Shown: positions 1 to 12,800, counted from the stretch's first letter. The stretch is 64,000 nucleotides of DNA from Lichina pygmaea (GCA_963422465.1 OY730172.1:1798001-1862000); one strand, 5' to 3'. Notes: generated by a model not told the origin, from the sequence alone. Numbers and translations: made by a program.

Positions 1-1481
1 TACGGAGTCAAGAGGCTGTTGCAAAGGATCAGGAGACTTGAACTCAACAGCAGAAGAGGTTGAGCCCGTTCAATTTTGGAGGAAGTGAGCTTCGTTTGGG
101 GTTGAAAGTGGAAAGGAGGAAAAGGGAGGTCTGCTGGGAATGCCAGCCTCTTATCCTCTGTCCGTTCGTCGAAGCATGTGATAGTACGTCTGTTTGAGTG
201 ACTAGACGGGTATTGACGGGATGGCTGAGCCAATACAACCAGTGAATGTGAATGGTGACGCCTGAACCGCCCGTGCCGACTTCCACTCAGTATCGTAGCT
301 CTTACCCACCGTCAATAGCACGATCAATGACCCCTCGTACGGCGTACTCCAGATCAATAACGTGGGTTAGCGCGCTTAGCGTGGACTAGCGCCACTTAGC
401 ATGGATCAATGTGGTTAGCGTTTATGAGTGCGGCTAGCGTCGTCTTCGCGACAAGTATACTTCTATTACATAGTCAACCCAGTCGGCCAGATTCCTGAGT
501 CATCTCCCAGAGGAATCTTAGTCACACTCTAGATTATGTAATAGACCCCAAAATCAAATGACTAAGAGCTTTCAAAAGGAGACCAGGCTTGTACGAAGGG
601 TACGTACTCATCAACCGACTACAGTACGTATGGTTCACCAACCCTCTCTTGTCAGTTCACACACTTCCTAGGAGTTGTGGCTCAATAGCATAGAACAAAC
701 ACCCTACAAGAGCTTGTACAACCTTGCAGAAGCTGTTCTCTATGAATGCTTCCAGTACAAATAATGCTGTACATTGATTCCTGTAGATCCTAAAGCACTG
801 TGAAGCTGAGAACCTTTGCTGCCCAGCGCCATGTGTAAAAAAGACCTGAACAGGCACAAGGTCTTCAGGGATCCAAGACTAATTTCGCTGGCTTTTTTGT
901 CGCCCCGGTAGCTACTGCCGGCCAAAAAAACAATAAATCTCATCGTGTATTCCGTGTGTATTGAAGTAATGGATCAGCTTTTGTTCTCGTCGAATGAATT
1001 ACTGGTCGGGAGTTGAGTGCCAACCAAGATAGGGATCTGGCGTCCGAACAAACGTTTGATCGGGTATGGAGGCACAGCAGAAAATGAGGTTCATTGTCGC
1101 TATTGAGAACATCTAGCTAGCGCTTCGGAGACTGCATCATATACACTAGGGTGAAGGGCAATAGCATGCGACGGAGTGAGTAGCACGTCCAACTCCAATG
1201 ACATCTAGGCCCTACCGTACGGGGATAGATGGTCAGGTATACACGATGTCGGTCAGCTGTGATGCGTCTTCCAGAGCACAGCTTCAACATTCATAAACTC
1301 AGTTCGTGCGAATGCATCAGAGGTGGCCCTCTAGCGACCTTGGTAAACATCTTGATTGATGCTTAGCCAAACAACATAAGAAGTAGCCCGTTGCTCAAGC
1401 TCCGTGTGATTTTCTCAAGAAAGCCTTGTACCATCAAGTCAGACTATCGCGAGCAGGACTGACGTGGTCGGGCTTCGATTG
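1..1481. other. Intergenic, no gene seen
   Basis: No reading frame here resembles a known family, and no splice-consistent gene could be built on either strand. Around 360-450 there are loose repeats of the word TTAGCG. This is the 3' flank of the UDP-glucose dehydrogenase gene. Confidence 0.5.
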
Positions 1482-3556
1482 CTATGCGGCGGGGTACCTG
1501 CACTCGGGAGCGTCGTGGTTGCTTCTTTTCCCTATGGTCACCACTTTGAATCCTAGTCTTTCAAGCTTGATTGGGTCAACAATGTTGTGGCCATCGAAAA
1601 CGAACTTTGGTGACATCATGGTTCCTTCGATAAAGCTCCAGTCCAGGGGCTGTCTCTTTGTGCGTTGCCCATGGCACCTCGGGCCTTGGTTCGAAGACAG
1701 TATCTGTCGCGACTTTGGAACTAGAGAGCCAAGTGCGTTCAGCTCGGCCGTGTAGAACGAAGAGATACGTAACCTACCTCCTCTAGGAGCTTTTCGGTCG
1801 GCACCAGCGCTCTGTTTCGTAGAGCAGTTTGCAGTAACAGGAGATGAAGATGCTGATGCTGATAGCTCGACCTCCTCGTCGTTTCTGTTGCTATATTCTT
1901 CCCATTCCGTAAGGATGACGATCGCGTGGGCGTATCGGCAGACTTCATACGGAGTGTGGCCGATGTAGATTCGTTCAGCAAGGCTCCTTGTTCCCTCTGG
2001 ATCAAGATGCGACGCTCTCTTGCCCATCGCATCGCGGAATGGATCTTCCAACATCGCAGGATCGTAAACTGCAATCTGGTGTCCTTCGGCAGCTAGGTAC
2101 AGCATGATATCAACCGCAGCAGAGCCGCTGTAATGACTTGTGTCCTTCTTATAAGTCGATCCTAAAATAGCAATGTAACCTGGGCGGTTGAGGGCTCGCG
2201 CGAGACACGATATGATGCGCCCCGCGAAGTGCCGCTTGTGCTTCTGGTTCGTTTCCATGATGGACTTCCAGTACTCCGAGACATCGGGAAGGCCCAGTTG
2301 GTCGGAGAGTGATGCCAGACAAGAGAGATCCTTCGGTAAGCAGCCGCCCCCGAAGCCAGGGCTTGCTTGAAGCATGAAGGGGCCGATCCTGCGATCGAGA
2401 CCACACACATTGGCGACCTCGCTGATGTCTGCCCCGGACCTCTGACAGATTAGGCTAAGAGCGTTGATGGTGGTGATCCTCTGGGCCAAGAGTGCATTCG
2501 CGGCCAGTTTGCAAAGCTCTGCTGAGCAAATGCCCACCCTGATGATTTGTGCCCGGGGCACCCAGTTGCTATACAAATTCACCAACTTCTCGGCCGCTTC
2601 AAAGTCCTCCGTCGCATCAAATGAGCCGATCACAACGCGATCGGGCCACAGCAAGTTCTGTACCGCAGTCCCTCCAGTGAGGAATTCGGGGATAGACAAT
2701 ATGTGGAAACGCACTCCGGGCTGACCATCCTGTTGAAGCTTGTAGGTTCGGATCCATTAGTCACTGCTGGTGTCTACAAGGTATGGAGAAGCTTACGATT
2801 TTCTTGACACGCTCAGCCGTCCTGCATGGTACTGTTGACTTCTCTACCACGATCTTGTCGTTGGTGGAGAATTTGGCAATGTCCCGGACGGCCTTCTCGA
2901 AAGGACGGAGATCTAGCTGTGCCACGGAGGGTCCGCAACGGTCTTCTGGCTGTGCTGGAGTGTCGACACAGATGAGGATAATGTCGGCGTCCTGGATAGC
3001 TGCTTCAATATCCCTCGTGAAGACCAGGTTCTTACGACGATCGCTGTCGTCAGAGCCAGGTAAGTACACCCGGAAGTTTTCAGTGGTACCTAATTCCTGG
3101 CTCGTCGGCGAACCCATTTTGGGCTGCATCCCAGGTTGAAATGGAGGTACGTCATCTGTGCTAGGTGGATGCCGGCAACAGCGAACTATGGCGTCGAGTC
3201 CGACTTCATGGATGGGTAGCGAGGCGGAGTTCCAGGCCCCAATGCGTCGCGCATCTCGATCAGCAACCATCACATCCAGCTCGGGGTTATGTAGTGCGAT
3301 GACAGCACCCGTAGGGCCTCCGACATGTCCTGCACTGGAAAGACTTCAGACGTCTGCGCAAGATGACTTTCGTGGCATCTTACCCAATGCAAACGACCTT
3401 TGAGATACCTGGAGGATTTGGCCCTGCTTTGCTATTGTCAAAGAGTGGTATCAAACGTCCGAAGCTTCCGTCTGAGTGTCCTTTGGCGCTGGACGAGTTC
3501 GCAGTTCCTGGGAGACAAGGCAAGCTCCACCGAGACCAGGAGTTGTGCGAGAACAT
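1482..3556 (-). CDS. UDP-glucose 6-dehydrogenase, three exons
   Basis: Oxidises UDP-glucose to UDP-glucuronate with two NAD+. Exons 3556-3384, 2797-3334 and 1482-2729 give about 652 residues. Intron 1 (3335-3383, 49 bp, GTAAGA..CAG) joins the halves of the Rossmann motif, giving VVCIGAGHVGGPTGAV near residue 55. Intron 2 (2730-2796, 67 bp) has a CTAAT branch site and restores frame between the EKSTVPCRTAERVKK and FHILSIPEFL blocks. The catalytic cysteine lies in GGGCLPKD (about residue 367); YKKDT, LTEW and FVFDGHNIVD are also visible. The ATG at 3556 is the first true ATG in exon 1; a TTG lies just upstream. About 80 extra residues sit between LTEW and the C-terminal FDG block and contain a possible 57-bp in-phase intron, so the length may be 633. 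Longer than the roughly 490 residues of animal enzymes. No partner enzymes are adjacent. Confidence 0.9.
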
Positions 3557-4880
3557 GATCGCACAGATCAAAAGTCTCCGAGAACCAATATTGAGTCTGT
3601 GCTAGGATCTTGTTTCACAGAGCGATAAAAGTATTGGTGAATTCTTGAGAACAATCCCAGAGTGGGTGTGAAGGCGACTTTTATATGCTTCTGACGAACG
3701 GGCTGCGTGTCCATCTCACTGTGGTCACAGCGATGCATGAAAGGATAGATGACAACGAGCACGGTACAGAGATGACAATAAGCTGATGACAGCTACTTAA
3801 GTAGTGTCCTGCTCTATACCAGGGGTGGTATGGTCTTTATAGAAGGAGCAGTGAATAGAAGGTCCCGGCACTGTATCCAAGGAAGTTCTCTTTCGAGAAG
3901 GAACAAGGCAGACTCTGGCAGATAGTGCTGTGAACATTGCTCAGGTACCGTATCCTCTAGGCATCTTAGACTGTTCCTGATAGAGTGGCGCTTTCATGAG
4001 ACCGTAGCTGCCCGTCGATGGGCGTATACATACGAAGCAAGCAGCTTGCTGTCAAGCTCTGAGCCATACCTTCAAATTCCTCCGCAGTCAAGGTTCTTGT
4101 TGTTCGTAGCCTTGCGCTGCTATCTACTCCGAGACTTCCCACTACTCTACCGTACGGTACCGTACAGTAGGTCATTGAGATAGACAATCGTCGTAGCTAG
4201 CTTATCTTTCCGAGAGGGTCAAATGCTCCCATTTGGCAGATCGAATCTCAGTGTTTGAAATCATTGGAGCCGGCCAGCCCATAATAGACGGATCCTAACC
4301 AGGTCAGAGGTCAATTTATCGTCGGACATCGCAACCTCGGAAAGCGAATTACCGTTGGTGGTAGATCGAAAGTCCTCTATGGCGCTAAACTAAATGAAGT
4401 TAGTACTACGCTCGTAACGGCGCAGCCTTGTACGTGCGTACTCGTACTGTAGACCAAAAAATCATGATGGAGCTAGTCCTAATATAGCTACGTACAGTCT
4501 CACCAGATGACGCTAAGCCTAACGGGACGACCCTAACTCGCCCTTCCGTCTGGCCTCCGGGCCTTGCGATGTCCGACGAAGTTGCCATCTGGTCAAAAGT
4601 GCTGCCAATTCTCAAGAATTTGTCAAGGTACAGTACGTATTAGCTGCCCAATGTCTCCATTGTATTCTGCAGGCGTGATCATTTCTATAAACCATGAGAT
4701 CATCAAGCTCAAAAGAGCAACGGTCTGGCATGCTTAGAGTAGGTAGTGAGCAACGAAACACGATTCCTTCCCATCGGATTACCAGCAAGGACTAGGAGAA
4801 AGTCAAAGCTAGACATCCGTTCGACGTCCGCATTAGAGCAGCAGGAGTTAGGAGCAGGACGATAACCCTCATTGTTGACG
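3557..4880. other. Intergenic, no gene seen
   Basis: This region is the 5' flank of the UDP-glucose dehydrogenase gene and the 3' flank of SPC34. The short frames present have no recognisable content. Several GTAC-containing words occur, as around 4150 and 4435. Confidence 0.5.
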
Positions 4881-5777
4881 CTATCGAAGCAAGCCTCCGA
4901 GATCTCGCTCCATACCGCTAACCCGCTCTTCCAACTCCCGCTTCTTGCGCTCCAGCCCTCTGATTTCTTCTTCCTCCCGCTTCAAGTCTTCCTCGGTGGC
5001 CACCTGGCCGGCGTCTGCCTGGCGAAGCTGCCGTTGGGCTTGAACTTCTCCTTCTTCATCTGTCGACAAATCTTGGTACTGATCTCCAGAGCGGTTGCCT
5101 CGATCAAGATCACGAGATAGGTCGGCCACTAGCGCTTCGTAGTGCTCTATCGATGAGCTGAGTCGGCCATAGCGAGCTCGAAGGGAGGATATTTTCTGAA
5201 CGGCTCCAGGTGTGGGACTGGAACATGTCAGTTGTCATCCCACACCTTTCAGATAATGGCATGACGTCCGGACATACTAGACCGCACATAGCTTCTGCGC
5301 CCCCTCGAGCAGTACGTCAACGTCCAGCTCGCCTTGCTCCCGCTGACCGCTCTCGTCCCTCGTGGTGTTACCACCAGCTTTCTTGATCCGCTCTATCATG
5401 TGTCCTCCAAGTACCGCGTGGACGGTATTTTGTCCTCGATATGCCCTTTTCCTGTGGCCGGTGGCGGAAAGAGGTACGTCTCGTGCTGCCGTACCCGAAA
5501 CCGGCTTGGAACTATTTGAGCCACCATGAAGATGTCTAGGCCCTAGATCGGGTTCCCCAGTGACCGAGAACAAGGCTCGCTCATGGGCTTCGGTGTCGCG
5601 GATCAGGGTCGTAATGTCGTGAGGCTGAAGCAAGGCGTTTGTGAAGATCTTGGGAGGCGGGAAGCTATGATCTGGTTCAGCACAGCTCATCACACGTTCC
5701 CGGAACACTAACGGAAGGTCTGATATGGCGGCAGCCGACTGAGAAATCTGCTCGAGATGGCTGTCGAGAAGGGTCAT
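4881..5777 (-). CDS. SPC34: DASH/Dam1 complex subunit Spc34
   Basis: Subunit of the fungal DASH (Dam1) ring that couples kinetochores to spindle microtubules. Exons 5777-5278 and 5217-4881 give 278 residues. The N-terminal half carries the family block PPKIFTNALLQPHDITTLI followed by RDTEAHERALFSV. The 60-bp intron (5218-5277, GTATGT..TTCCAG with a CTGAC branch site) splits a Tyr codon and yields LCAVYPTPGAVQKI. The last 90 or so residues are charged heptad-like coiled coil (EEDLKREEEEIRGLERKKRELEE is typical). The ATG at 5777 precedes the usual MTLLDSHLEQI start. It is transcribed divergently from RPN3, with 480 bp between the two starts. Confidence 0.9.
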
Positions 5778-6257
5778 CTTGAAAGCGAATTTGGCTGTCC
5801 GTACGTGAAGTAGGAGGTATCATGACGTCCAATGGATGGATTCTCGGTTGCGACGCCCTTGGCAGATTGGAAGGTGATCCCAGTGCCGTAGGCTTCGTAC
5901 GTCCGGAATTGTGGTTGTTCCTCCGCGTAATTTCATCATCACCTTGCCGACGGCGGCTGCCGTACCGTGGCGCTAAAGAAAGGTCCGTTACGGTTCGTCC
6001 AGCTAGAGCTACAGGCAACCAGCAACGTTCGACGAGCTCTATTGCCAGACCACAGCATCACACACTGTTGGGAGAAGCTTGTCCGTCGACCACGACCGCC
6101 CGACCTCGTCCCACATAGACGTTTGATCGTCGTCTGACACTAGCAGGCAGGCCCAGTTTGAAAAAACTTTAGTTTGCACTTCGCTTGTCTTCCTGCAGCG
6201 TCTAGTCGCCATCCAAGCCAGGTCGAGATCTCCCTCGGCGAGATCCTTGTCTCGGCC
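5778..6257. promoter_or_regulatory. Divergent SPC34/RPN3 promoter region
   Basis: A 480-bp gap lies between the SPC34 ATG (minus strand) and the first in-frame ATG of RPN3 (plus strand). It may also hold an unrecognised first exon of RPN3, because the frame stays open upstream of 6258 to about 6168. No clear TATA box was seen. Confidence 0.4.
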
Positions 6258-7801
6258 ATGGCGTCAGAGATCACGGCAAACTTCCCTCTGCTGGAGCGGG
6301 CGGTAGCACACTTCGACGCTCGCTTCTCTCTCCGCGTTCTGCGGTCCATCTCGTCCATCCGGAAGCGCTTGGCGCCAGAGCTGCTCGCTCAGGTGATCCG
6401 CCAGACCTATCCGACGCCCAACGATGCTTCGAGAGCACTCCTGGCGGCCGTCGGCAGCGACGGCCAGTCCGTTCCGGATCAAACACCCTCGTCGGAGATG
6501 GAGATCGACAGCGAGCCTCGACCGCAACCGACTCCTTCACCCGGCAAGCCAACGCAGTCGAAAGATGTCCTGCCCGAGGTCGAGATCTACCTGTCCATCT
6601 TGGTTCAGGTGTACCTGTTCGACTCGAAGTTCTACGAGACCGGCGCCTCTTTCTCCTCCGACCTCGTTCAGAAAGTGCAGCAGCTGAATCGACGCACGCT
6701 CGACTCGCTCTCGGCGCGGATATATTTCTACTTCTCGCTGTTCTACGAGCACATGCCTCCGCTTCCGCCATCGCCGCTCTCGCCGGTGATGTCCATCCGG
6801 CAGCGGCTGCTGGCTGCTCTCCGAACATCAGTGCTGCGGAAGGACCCCGACACTCAAGCGACCGTCACCACGTTGCTGCTGCGAAACTACCTGTCGACCT
6901 CGCACATCTCGCAAGCCGATATGTTGGTCCAGCACTCGGAGTTCCCGGCCGCGGCATCGAACAATCAGGTGGCGCGGTTCCTCTTCTACATGGGTCGCAT
7001 TCGGGCCATCCAACTGGCGTACACCGAGGCACACGAGCATTTGACCGGAGCCACGCGAAAAACGTCTTCGACCGGCAGCGCCGTTGGATTCTATCTGGCG
7101 GCCACCAAGCTTCTCGTCGTGGTTGAGCTCTTGATGGGTGATATCCCGGATCGGACCATCTTCCGACAGCCCAGGCTGGAGCGCGCCCTGGAGCCATACT
7201 TCCTACTGGTTCAGGCGGTGCGGGTTGGCGACATGGACGCTTTCTTGAAGACCGTATCGGCCTACCACTCGACCTTCCGCCAAGACGGCACCTACACGCT
7301 CATCCTGCGGCTACGGCAAAACGTGATCAAAACCGGGCTTCGCATCATGTCGCTGTCCTATTCGCGCATCTCCCTGCGAGACATTTGCCAACGACTAGGT
7401 CTGGACAACGAGGAGTCGGCCGAGTACATTGTTGCCAAGGCCATCAGGGACGGCGTCATCGAAGCGACCTTGGATCACGAACGCGGGTACATGGAAAGCA
7501 GAGAGGTCGGGGACGTGTACGCCACCAGGGAGCCGGGTGAGGCGTTCCACGATCGAATCCGCGCCACGCTTGCATTGCACGACGAGAGCGTCAAGGTCAG
7601 CCATCCGTCTCTCTCGCTCTCACGTCGTCTATATCATACTGACGAGCGCGCCGTCAGGCGATGAAATTCCCCATGAACCAGCATCGCTTGGAGCTGAAGA
7701 ATGCGCAAGAGGCACGTGAGCGGGAACGTGAGCTGGCGAAGGAGATACAAGACGGCGATATTGACGAGGACGATGCAGGTGGAGACTTTGAGGGCATGTA
7801 G
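6258..7801 (+). CDS. RPN3: 26S proteasome lid subunit Rpn3 (PSMD3)
   Basis: Non-ATPase lid subunit of the 19S regulatory particle. Exons 6258-7595 and 7658-7801 give 493 residues. The intron is 62 bp (7596-7657, GTCAGC..GTCAG, CTGAC branch). The N-terminal block ANFPLLERAVAHFDARFSLR with RSISSIRKRL is strongly family-like. The C-terminal third is the PCI domain (SYSRISLRDICQRLGLDNEE, then VAKAIRDGVIEATLDHERGY), followed by KFPMNQHRLELKNAQEARER and an acidic end. Yeast Rpn3 has 523 residues, so a short upstream exon with the true start may be missing. The ATG at 6258 is the first real ATG in frame. Confidence 0.9.
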
Positions 7802-8278
7802 GGGTGAGCTCATCATCGTGCTTCGAGCAGATGGATACTGGAGGGGAGTGGAGGTTGCGATTCTCCAGTTCGGCAGTAGCGTGGGAGTAATTAGCGCGCC
7901 TGAGGGAATAGATTGATCTTCCTTTCGCCGTGGACTTGCAGGTGCTGCATTAGCTTGGCCATGGTGTACTTGTAGATGTTGCTGAATTTCTGTTCAAGAC
8001 TCTTCACAATTCCACTACTTGGAGCCACCAGAATCCGCTATTGGAGGTCAGGGTTCCTTTGCCAAAGTAGCTTTCACTCCAGGTCCCTTGGCCGGCATCT
8101 GATAAGACAACCGATGAGGCTGCGGTGCTCAGCCACACCAAGCTCTACCTAGACTAAGCTGTTCTGGAAGCCTAGGTTACCGTACTGTGTCAACCAGTTC
8201 AACCTCCACAGTTTCTGAGCGACTACCTCAAAGATGTATGGAAGTATCAAATATCCCACCTACCGTTCCCCCAGCTGC
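7802..8278. other. Intergenic, RPN3 3' flank
   Basis: About 480 bp between the RPN3 stop and the proposed first exon of the ankyrin gene. It presumably holds the 3' UTR and the next promoter. No reading frame of interest was seen. Confidence 0.4.
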
Positions 8279-9526
8279 ATGTCGAATTCAGGCATGTAAA
8301 TCTAGCAACACCAGAATGCAGATTTCTCTAATCAAGGGCAACTTTGTGAGATCGTAGGATCGACACCTCCATCCGTCTTCGCCGCGCCATATATCTGAAC
8401 GACTTGCCGCTCGTCAAGCGCATCGTTCACAGTCACCCTAACTATATCCAGAATCCGGATTTTACCGACGCCGGGAACACGTCGTTGCATGTTGCGGTCA
8501 AGCTGGGATTCTATGACATCGCGGTGAGCTTGTAATTCTCTGGTTCTAACGTTCGGGGTCTTGGAATCCTGTTACGCGCCTTCGGGTATACACAGTCGTA
8601 GTGGCTTTGATGACTGGCTTTCTACAATCAGTCGTGCGTTGTTCTAGAGCGTCTTGCTGATGTGGCTGCCGAGGTACAGAAGTTTCTGGTCGATGCTGGT
8701 CACGAAGCTGAAGGCATCAGTCGAAATGCCGACTGGGACACCCCGCTCATGGCGGCGGTGACCTGCGATGGCAATGACGGGATCGTCAGGCTCTTGATTG
8801 AACAGTTCGAGACCGGCATTCCGTGGCAGAACAAAACAGGGCTCAATGCTGTGAGTCTTGCACTTTCGCCCCTTGCTCGGAATCCTCTTGCATTTGTTTC
8901 AGGCCATCGCTGACGCCATCTCCCCTCAGCTCATGGTCGCCTCGCGCCACGGCCTGGACAACGCCGTGTACATGCTCCTGACGATGCCGGGTCCAGGTTC
9001 GCCGTACGCTGCCGACCCGAATGTGCAAGACACAAAAGGTGACACCGCACTGCACTACGCGACATCGTATGGGCATCTGAAAATAGCCCGGACGTTGCTC
9101 GGTCACGGCGCCGGGCCGTGGATCGCGAATCATTTCTCGTGGACGCCAGTCGATTACAGTAGCACCGTCCAGGCGGAGATGTACCTACGAGACTTGGTCG
9201 CCGACATTGAGCAGCAGAAGCAAAGGCACTTGATGCATCAACAACAGCAGCAGCAGCAGCTGCTGTATGAACAGCACGACCGCAAACTACAATCCTCCGA
9301 GAATGACCACCACCTCAACGCTTCTAGCACCAGTCTCGTCAATCCGGAGAGGGTGGACTCTTTGCTCGGCAGAGGCAGCGTCCGACTGGTGCCGGCGTCC
9401 GATACCGGCTCGAGGATGAGCGTCGAGAGTGTCGTCGAGTATCACGACAGTAGCAACAACAACAAGGAAAGGGTCGCTTCAGGCCCCGGATGGCGGACTA
9501 GAGGTGGAGGGCAGGGGGGATCATGA
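8279..9526 (+). CDS. AVO2: Avo2-like ankyrin-repeat protein (TORC2 subunit family)
   Basis: Ankyrin protein of the fungal Avo2 type, a non-essential TOR complex 2 component in yeast. Proposed exons are 8279-8295, 8358-8523, 8680-8850 and 8930-9526 (316 residues). The junctions restore repeat structure: RRAIYLNDLPLVKRIVHSHP, then NTSLHVAVKLGFYDIA joined to KFLVDAGHEAEGISRN, DWDTPLM, GLNA joined to LMVASRHG, and GDTALHYATSYGHLKIARTL with HFSWTPVDYS. A poly-Gln stretch follows (about 9241-9260), then a Ser/Asn-rich tail. The 17-nt first exon is the least certain part; it uses a 62-bp intron with a CTAAT branch and gives an in-frame ATG. Orthology to Avo2 rests on motif memory only. Confidence 0.75.
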
Positions 9527-11485
9527 CCGCTTGCGTGTGAAAGGCGTACTCTGCATGTCCCAGGATTTTAGCGCTGTGGAGTTGATATGGGTTCTGGCGC
9601 TTGGAGTACGAGTAAGTGCTACGCGTTGGTCCCGTGGGAAGCCAGTCACAACTCCACGAATGTATTTACACGCAACAGCGATTCCAACTGTCGGCTTTGT
9701 AAACCAGTCACACTTCTACTCGACATTACCCTTCTATTCTATGTCAAGACTTTTCTGAGTCCTGGACACTACGTGCGTACATCCCTCGAATGTGTTGTTC
9801 TGGAGTACCTCCGTACACTGCACGGGGGTTGAGGTCACGGTGCAGGATCTCCTCGTCACTGTGTACGTATCAGAAAAGAGACCACTCTCGCAATGAAGTG
9901 GAACAGCTTGTCATGGCTGACCCTCTGTTCCGCCAACCTTCTGGGTTGGTTTACGTAGTAGGATTCCTATATGATATACTCGTGGGCCTGTTACACCCAC
10001 GCCCACCTTTCGCTACGCTCGTTCCACACTGGCACTTACGTGTAGGGGAACAGAAGTCGCGCAAGACGTAGACTCATAGAAGCTCCGTAACGCAAAATTC
10101 TACGAAGGCGGCTGAGCGTCCACACAACCATGTCAGCACTGGAGATCAGCACACAGCAACAGGTGCAGTAGTCGTGTCGACAAGATTGAAGAAGACCAAG
10201 AGGCTGTTGTGGCACATGACGCTGGGCCATTGCCCTTGCCTTGAGCAGCTACGAGACTACGCAGAGTAGAGCGTCCTCCGCAAACCCAATCAATCACGTG
10301 GAGCAAGCTCTTGGAAGCTACACTGAACTAGGAGAAGTAGCAGATCACCGGCTCAAAGAAAGCAGCATCCATGATCGGTGCCGGGTCCCCGGGGTTGACT
10401 CTCCAGCCTGTCCCTACAGATTGCAGTCACCTTTGTTGTTCACAGCCATTGCTAAAATAGCGCCCGCCGAGAGGCCGCAGCCCGCAGGGGAGGAGGTGTT
10501 TACCCTACAATTTGGTGACCGGCCTAGAGGTTTGTTTTCCTGTTTTACTGCCATCCCAGCCTAGCTAGCTTCGGAGTAGAGTAGGGACTCAGTACAATAC
10601 AATACCGCATTCACCTACCACGGTATGCCAGATCTAAGATACCGCAGGTAAATACCAACCCTCTAATTAGGTGGGTGAATATTATAATCCAAGATGCCGG
10701 CTGAAAAGAGCGATGTTCCCAATTAGGTAGCTGAAGCGAGGTGCCACTCACCGCACTTACGAAACCATGTAACGTCTGTCCACATGATGATTTTAGGTTG
10801 AACCCGCCACCATTTGATGACTTATGAGTTATGAGCAACGGGAGACGATGGGTCGACGCAATTTGAGCTCTACTTTCAGTTTCCAGGTCCTGGCAGTTGA
10901 CACGTGATCTATAGCAATTGGCATTTGAGATGGTCAGGTAAGATCTGACAATCCACCCAGAAATGGTCTTCTACGAACGTCACGTATTGGATGATGATCC
11001 GCACGCACATCCGTTGTATACTGGCACATACAGAGCCTACATACACTTCTGGAGTCCTGACCGTCCACATTATACCGATTTATGATGGTTTGTGCTTGAC
11101 TCCTAACTTGTACTGTAGTCCGCAATTGAAGTCGGTGACAGGTGGCAACGCCACTGGAACTCAGCTTTCTCGCCTAGCATGTTCAGCCAACTTCTTGTAT
11201 CAGGTATGTGTTGGCATGTTCGCTAACTCAGCCAGGCCCCACTAGTAGACCTTGTCGGGGTTTCCAGAATCTACTGAGCGCGACACGTAACCTCACCATG
11301 GTCTTGACCACATGCGAGTAGACGCTTCAAATATCGGGGCGCTACTTTTGATAGGTTCTCCCCCCCCCCCTTCATCGACTCTGGATAAATCTTGTTCCAT
11401 GCTCAGTCAGCATCGTCGACGAGTCACCGTCAATCTCAATTCTTTGAAGACGATCTGGAACATCTACCGCGGCGGAGAAGCCAAG
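9527..11485. other. Intergenic with one LINE relic
   Basis: Nearly 2 kb without a supportable host gene. The frames at 9790-10838 and 10934-11245 have no family resemblance. A degenerate LINE 3' end lies at about 10450-10614. A run of C at 11361-11370 precedes VMA12. Confidence 0.5.
10450..10614 (+). mobile_element. Relic LINE 3' end
   Basis: This stretch resembles the 3' UTR of the LINE copies at 50.4-51.1 and 51.5-53.2 kb. Shared parts are a GCAGGGGAGG block, a TTTACCCT-like block, CCTAGAGGTTT, CAGCCTAGCTAG and GGAGTAG, in the same order. It ends in a short ACAAT-type tandem tail. No coding part remains and no target duplication was found. Confidence 0.55.
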
Positions 11486-12297
11486 ATGGTACTACTCACG
11501 ATGACCCCGGCCATGGTGGTCGCCGTTCAAGAATATTTAGTGCTGGGCGAGAACGACCCATCGGTCAGATTGAAAGGCGTTGCCGGCGAGCCGGTGCCGG
11601 ACGAACCCGCGGTAGGCAAGCCGATCTCGCACGAGCAGATCATAGTTGTATCAAAGGCGTTACTCGGGCATCGATCTTTGGTCGAAGGGCAAGCCATCAC
11701 GAAGGACCTGGATCCGTTCCGGCTGCACCATTTACTTCGTGGCACCAGCCTCCACGTGCCCCCGCCGAAGCCGAAGCCTGAGCCGGTATGTGTCGCATCT
11801 CGTCCGCCGCAGTCTGTGGCCAGTCAGCGACGCTGACACTCGACGGCGATCGTCAGACCGACGAGTACAAAGCCTTGATGCTCAAACTTCGCTTCGACGA
11901 GGAGAAGCGTACGTACGAGAAGATGTTGGAGCCGGCCGACGGGGCACCGTCGAGGTTTCCAAGCGCCGCTGTCGACTCAACAGGGTCCTACGTATCCCGA
12001 CAGGACGAGGACGACGTCACTTACTCCGACGTCAGCCGGCAGCTGGCCTTGATTATAAACATTCTGGTCTCGATCGTTGCATGCAGTTGCGCCATATGGA
12101 TGGCTTCGAGCCACTGGAGCACGGCCCGGCGGCTGGGGTTGAGCCTAGCGGGGAGCGGCCTCGTCGGCGTCGCCGAAGTGGTCGTCTATGCTGGATATCT
12201 GGGAAAAGTCCAAGCTGCCAGAGAACGATCGCGCAAGCGAAAGGAAACCAAGTCGATCACCAAGACCTGGGTCATTGACGGGCTGAAGCGTGAATGA
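11486..12297 (+). CDS. VMA12: V-ATPase assembly factor Vma12/Vph2
   Basis: ER membrane factor (Vma12/TMEM199 family) that helps assemble the V0 sector of the vacuolar ATPase. Exons 11486-11785 and 11857-12297 give 246 residues. The 71-bp intron (GTATGT..GTCAG, CTGAC branch) is in phase 0. The protein begins MVLLTMTPAMVVA, typical for the family. The cytosolic part includes LLRGTSLHVPPPKPKPEP and EYKALMLKLRFDEEKRTYE. Two hydrophobic segments follow: VSRQLALIINILVSIVACSC and, after a short loop, a second at SLAGSGLVGVAEVVVYAGYL, with a basic C-terminus. An in-frame ATG exists at 11312, but the family start fits 11486. Confidence 0.88.
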
Positions 12298-12800
12298 CCC
12301 GCCCATGGCCACGGCGGGAGCCGCGCCGCACGCCTGTCCTGTCCTGAAGACTCTTGAAGTCAGCTGGGGGAAAGGCTCGCGCCTTTCGCAACAGCCTGAC
12401 CAGGCGTGCCGGAACAACAACAACAACGGCGGCGCTCCCGTTTCCTGATGTGCTTCGTACAGTACATGGGTAGGGTGGGCCGACTTCTGGACATTGGGCC
12501 AATCAGAAGCCGAGGAATTCCGAGAAATGGCGGCATTTCTCCAGACCATTTTCGGTTCTTTTTCCTGATCCTACCCACCGCACTCCGTAGCAAAGATCAA
12601 CATTGGGCGCTCCCAGCAAAGTACTTAAACCCGCGCCAGCTGCCCCCGCGCGCGCTTCTGCACCCCCCCCCCTCTTTCTTCCTTCCTCCTCCGACCGTCA
12701 TCACAACCAGGAAAGCTCGAACAGCTCGAACGAAGACATCGTTCTCGCCTTCATCGACGCCGCCTTTTCTCCGTCAGGCCACATCCATAACGACGCAAAA
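12298..12800. promoter_or_regulatory. Histone H1 upstream region
   Basis: About 500 bp between VMA12 and H1. A run of C followed by a CT-rich tract (12661-12690) and an A-rich leader just before the ATG are the only marked features. No separate gene was seen. Confidence 0.35.

Noticed and set aside
6174-6257. Upstream start for RPN3 at 6174
   Set aside because: That codon is TTG; the first ATG in frame is 6258. A real upstream exon remains possible but was not found.
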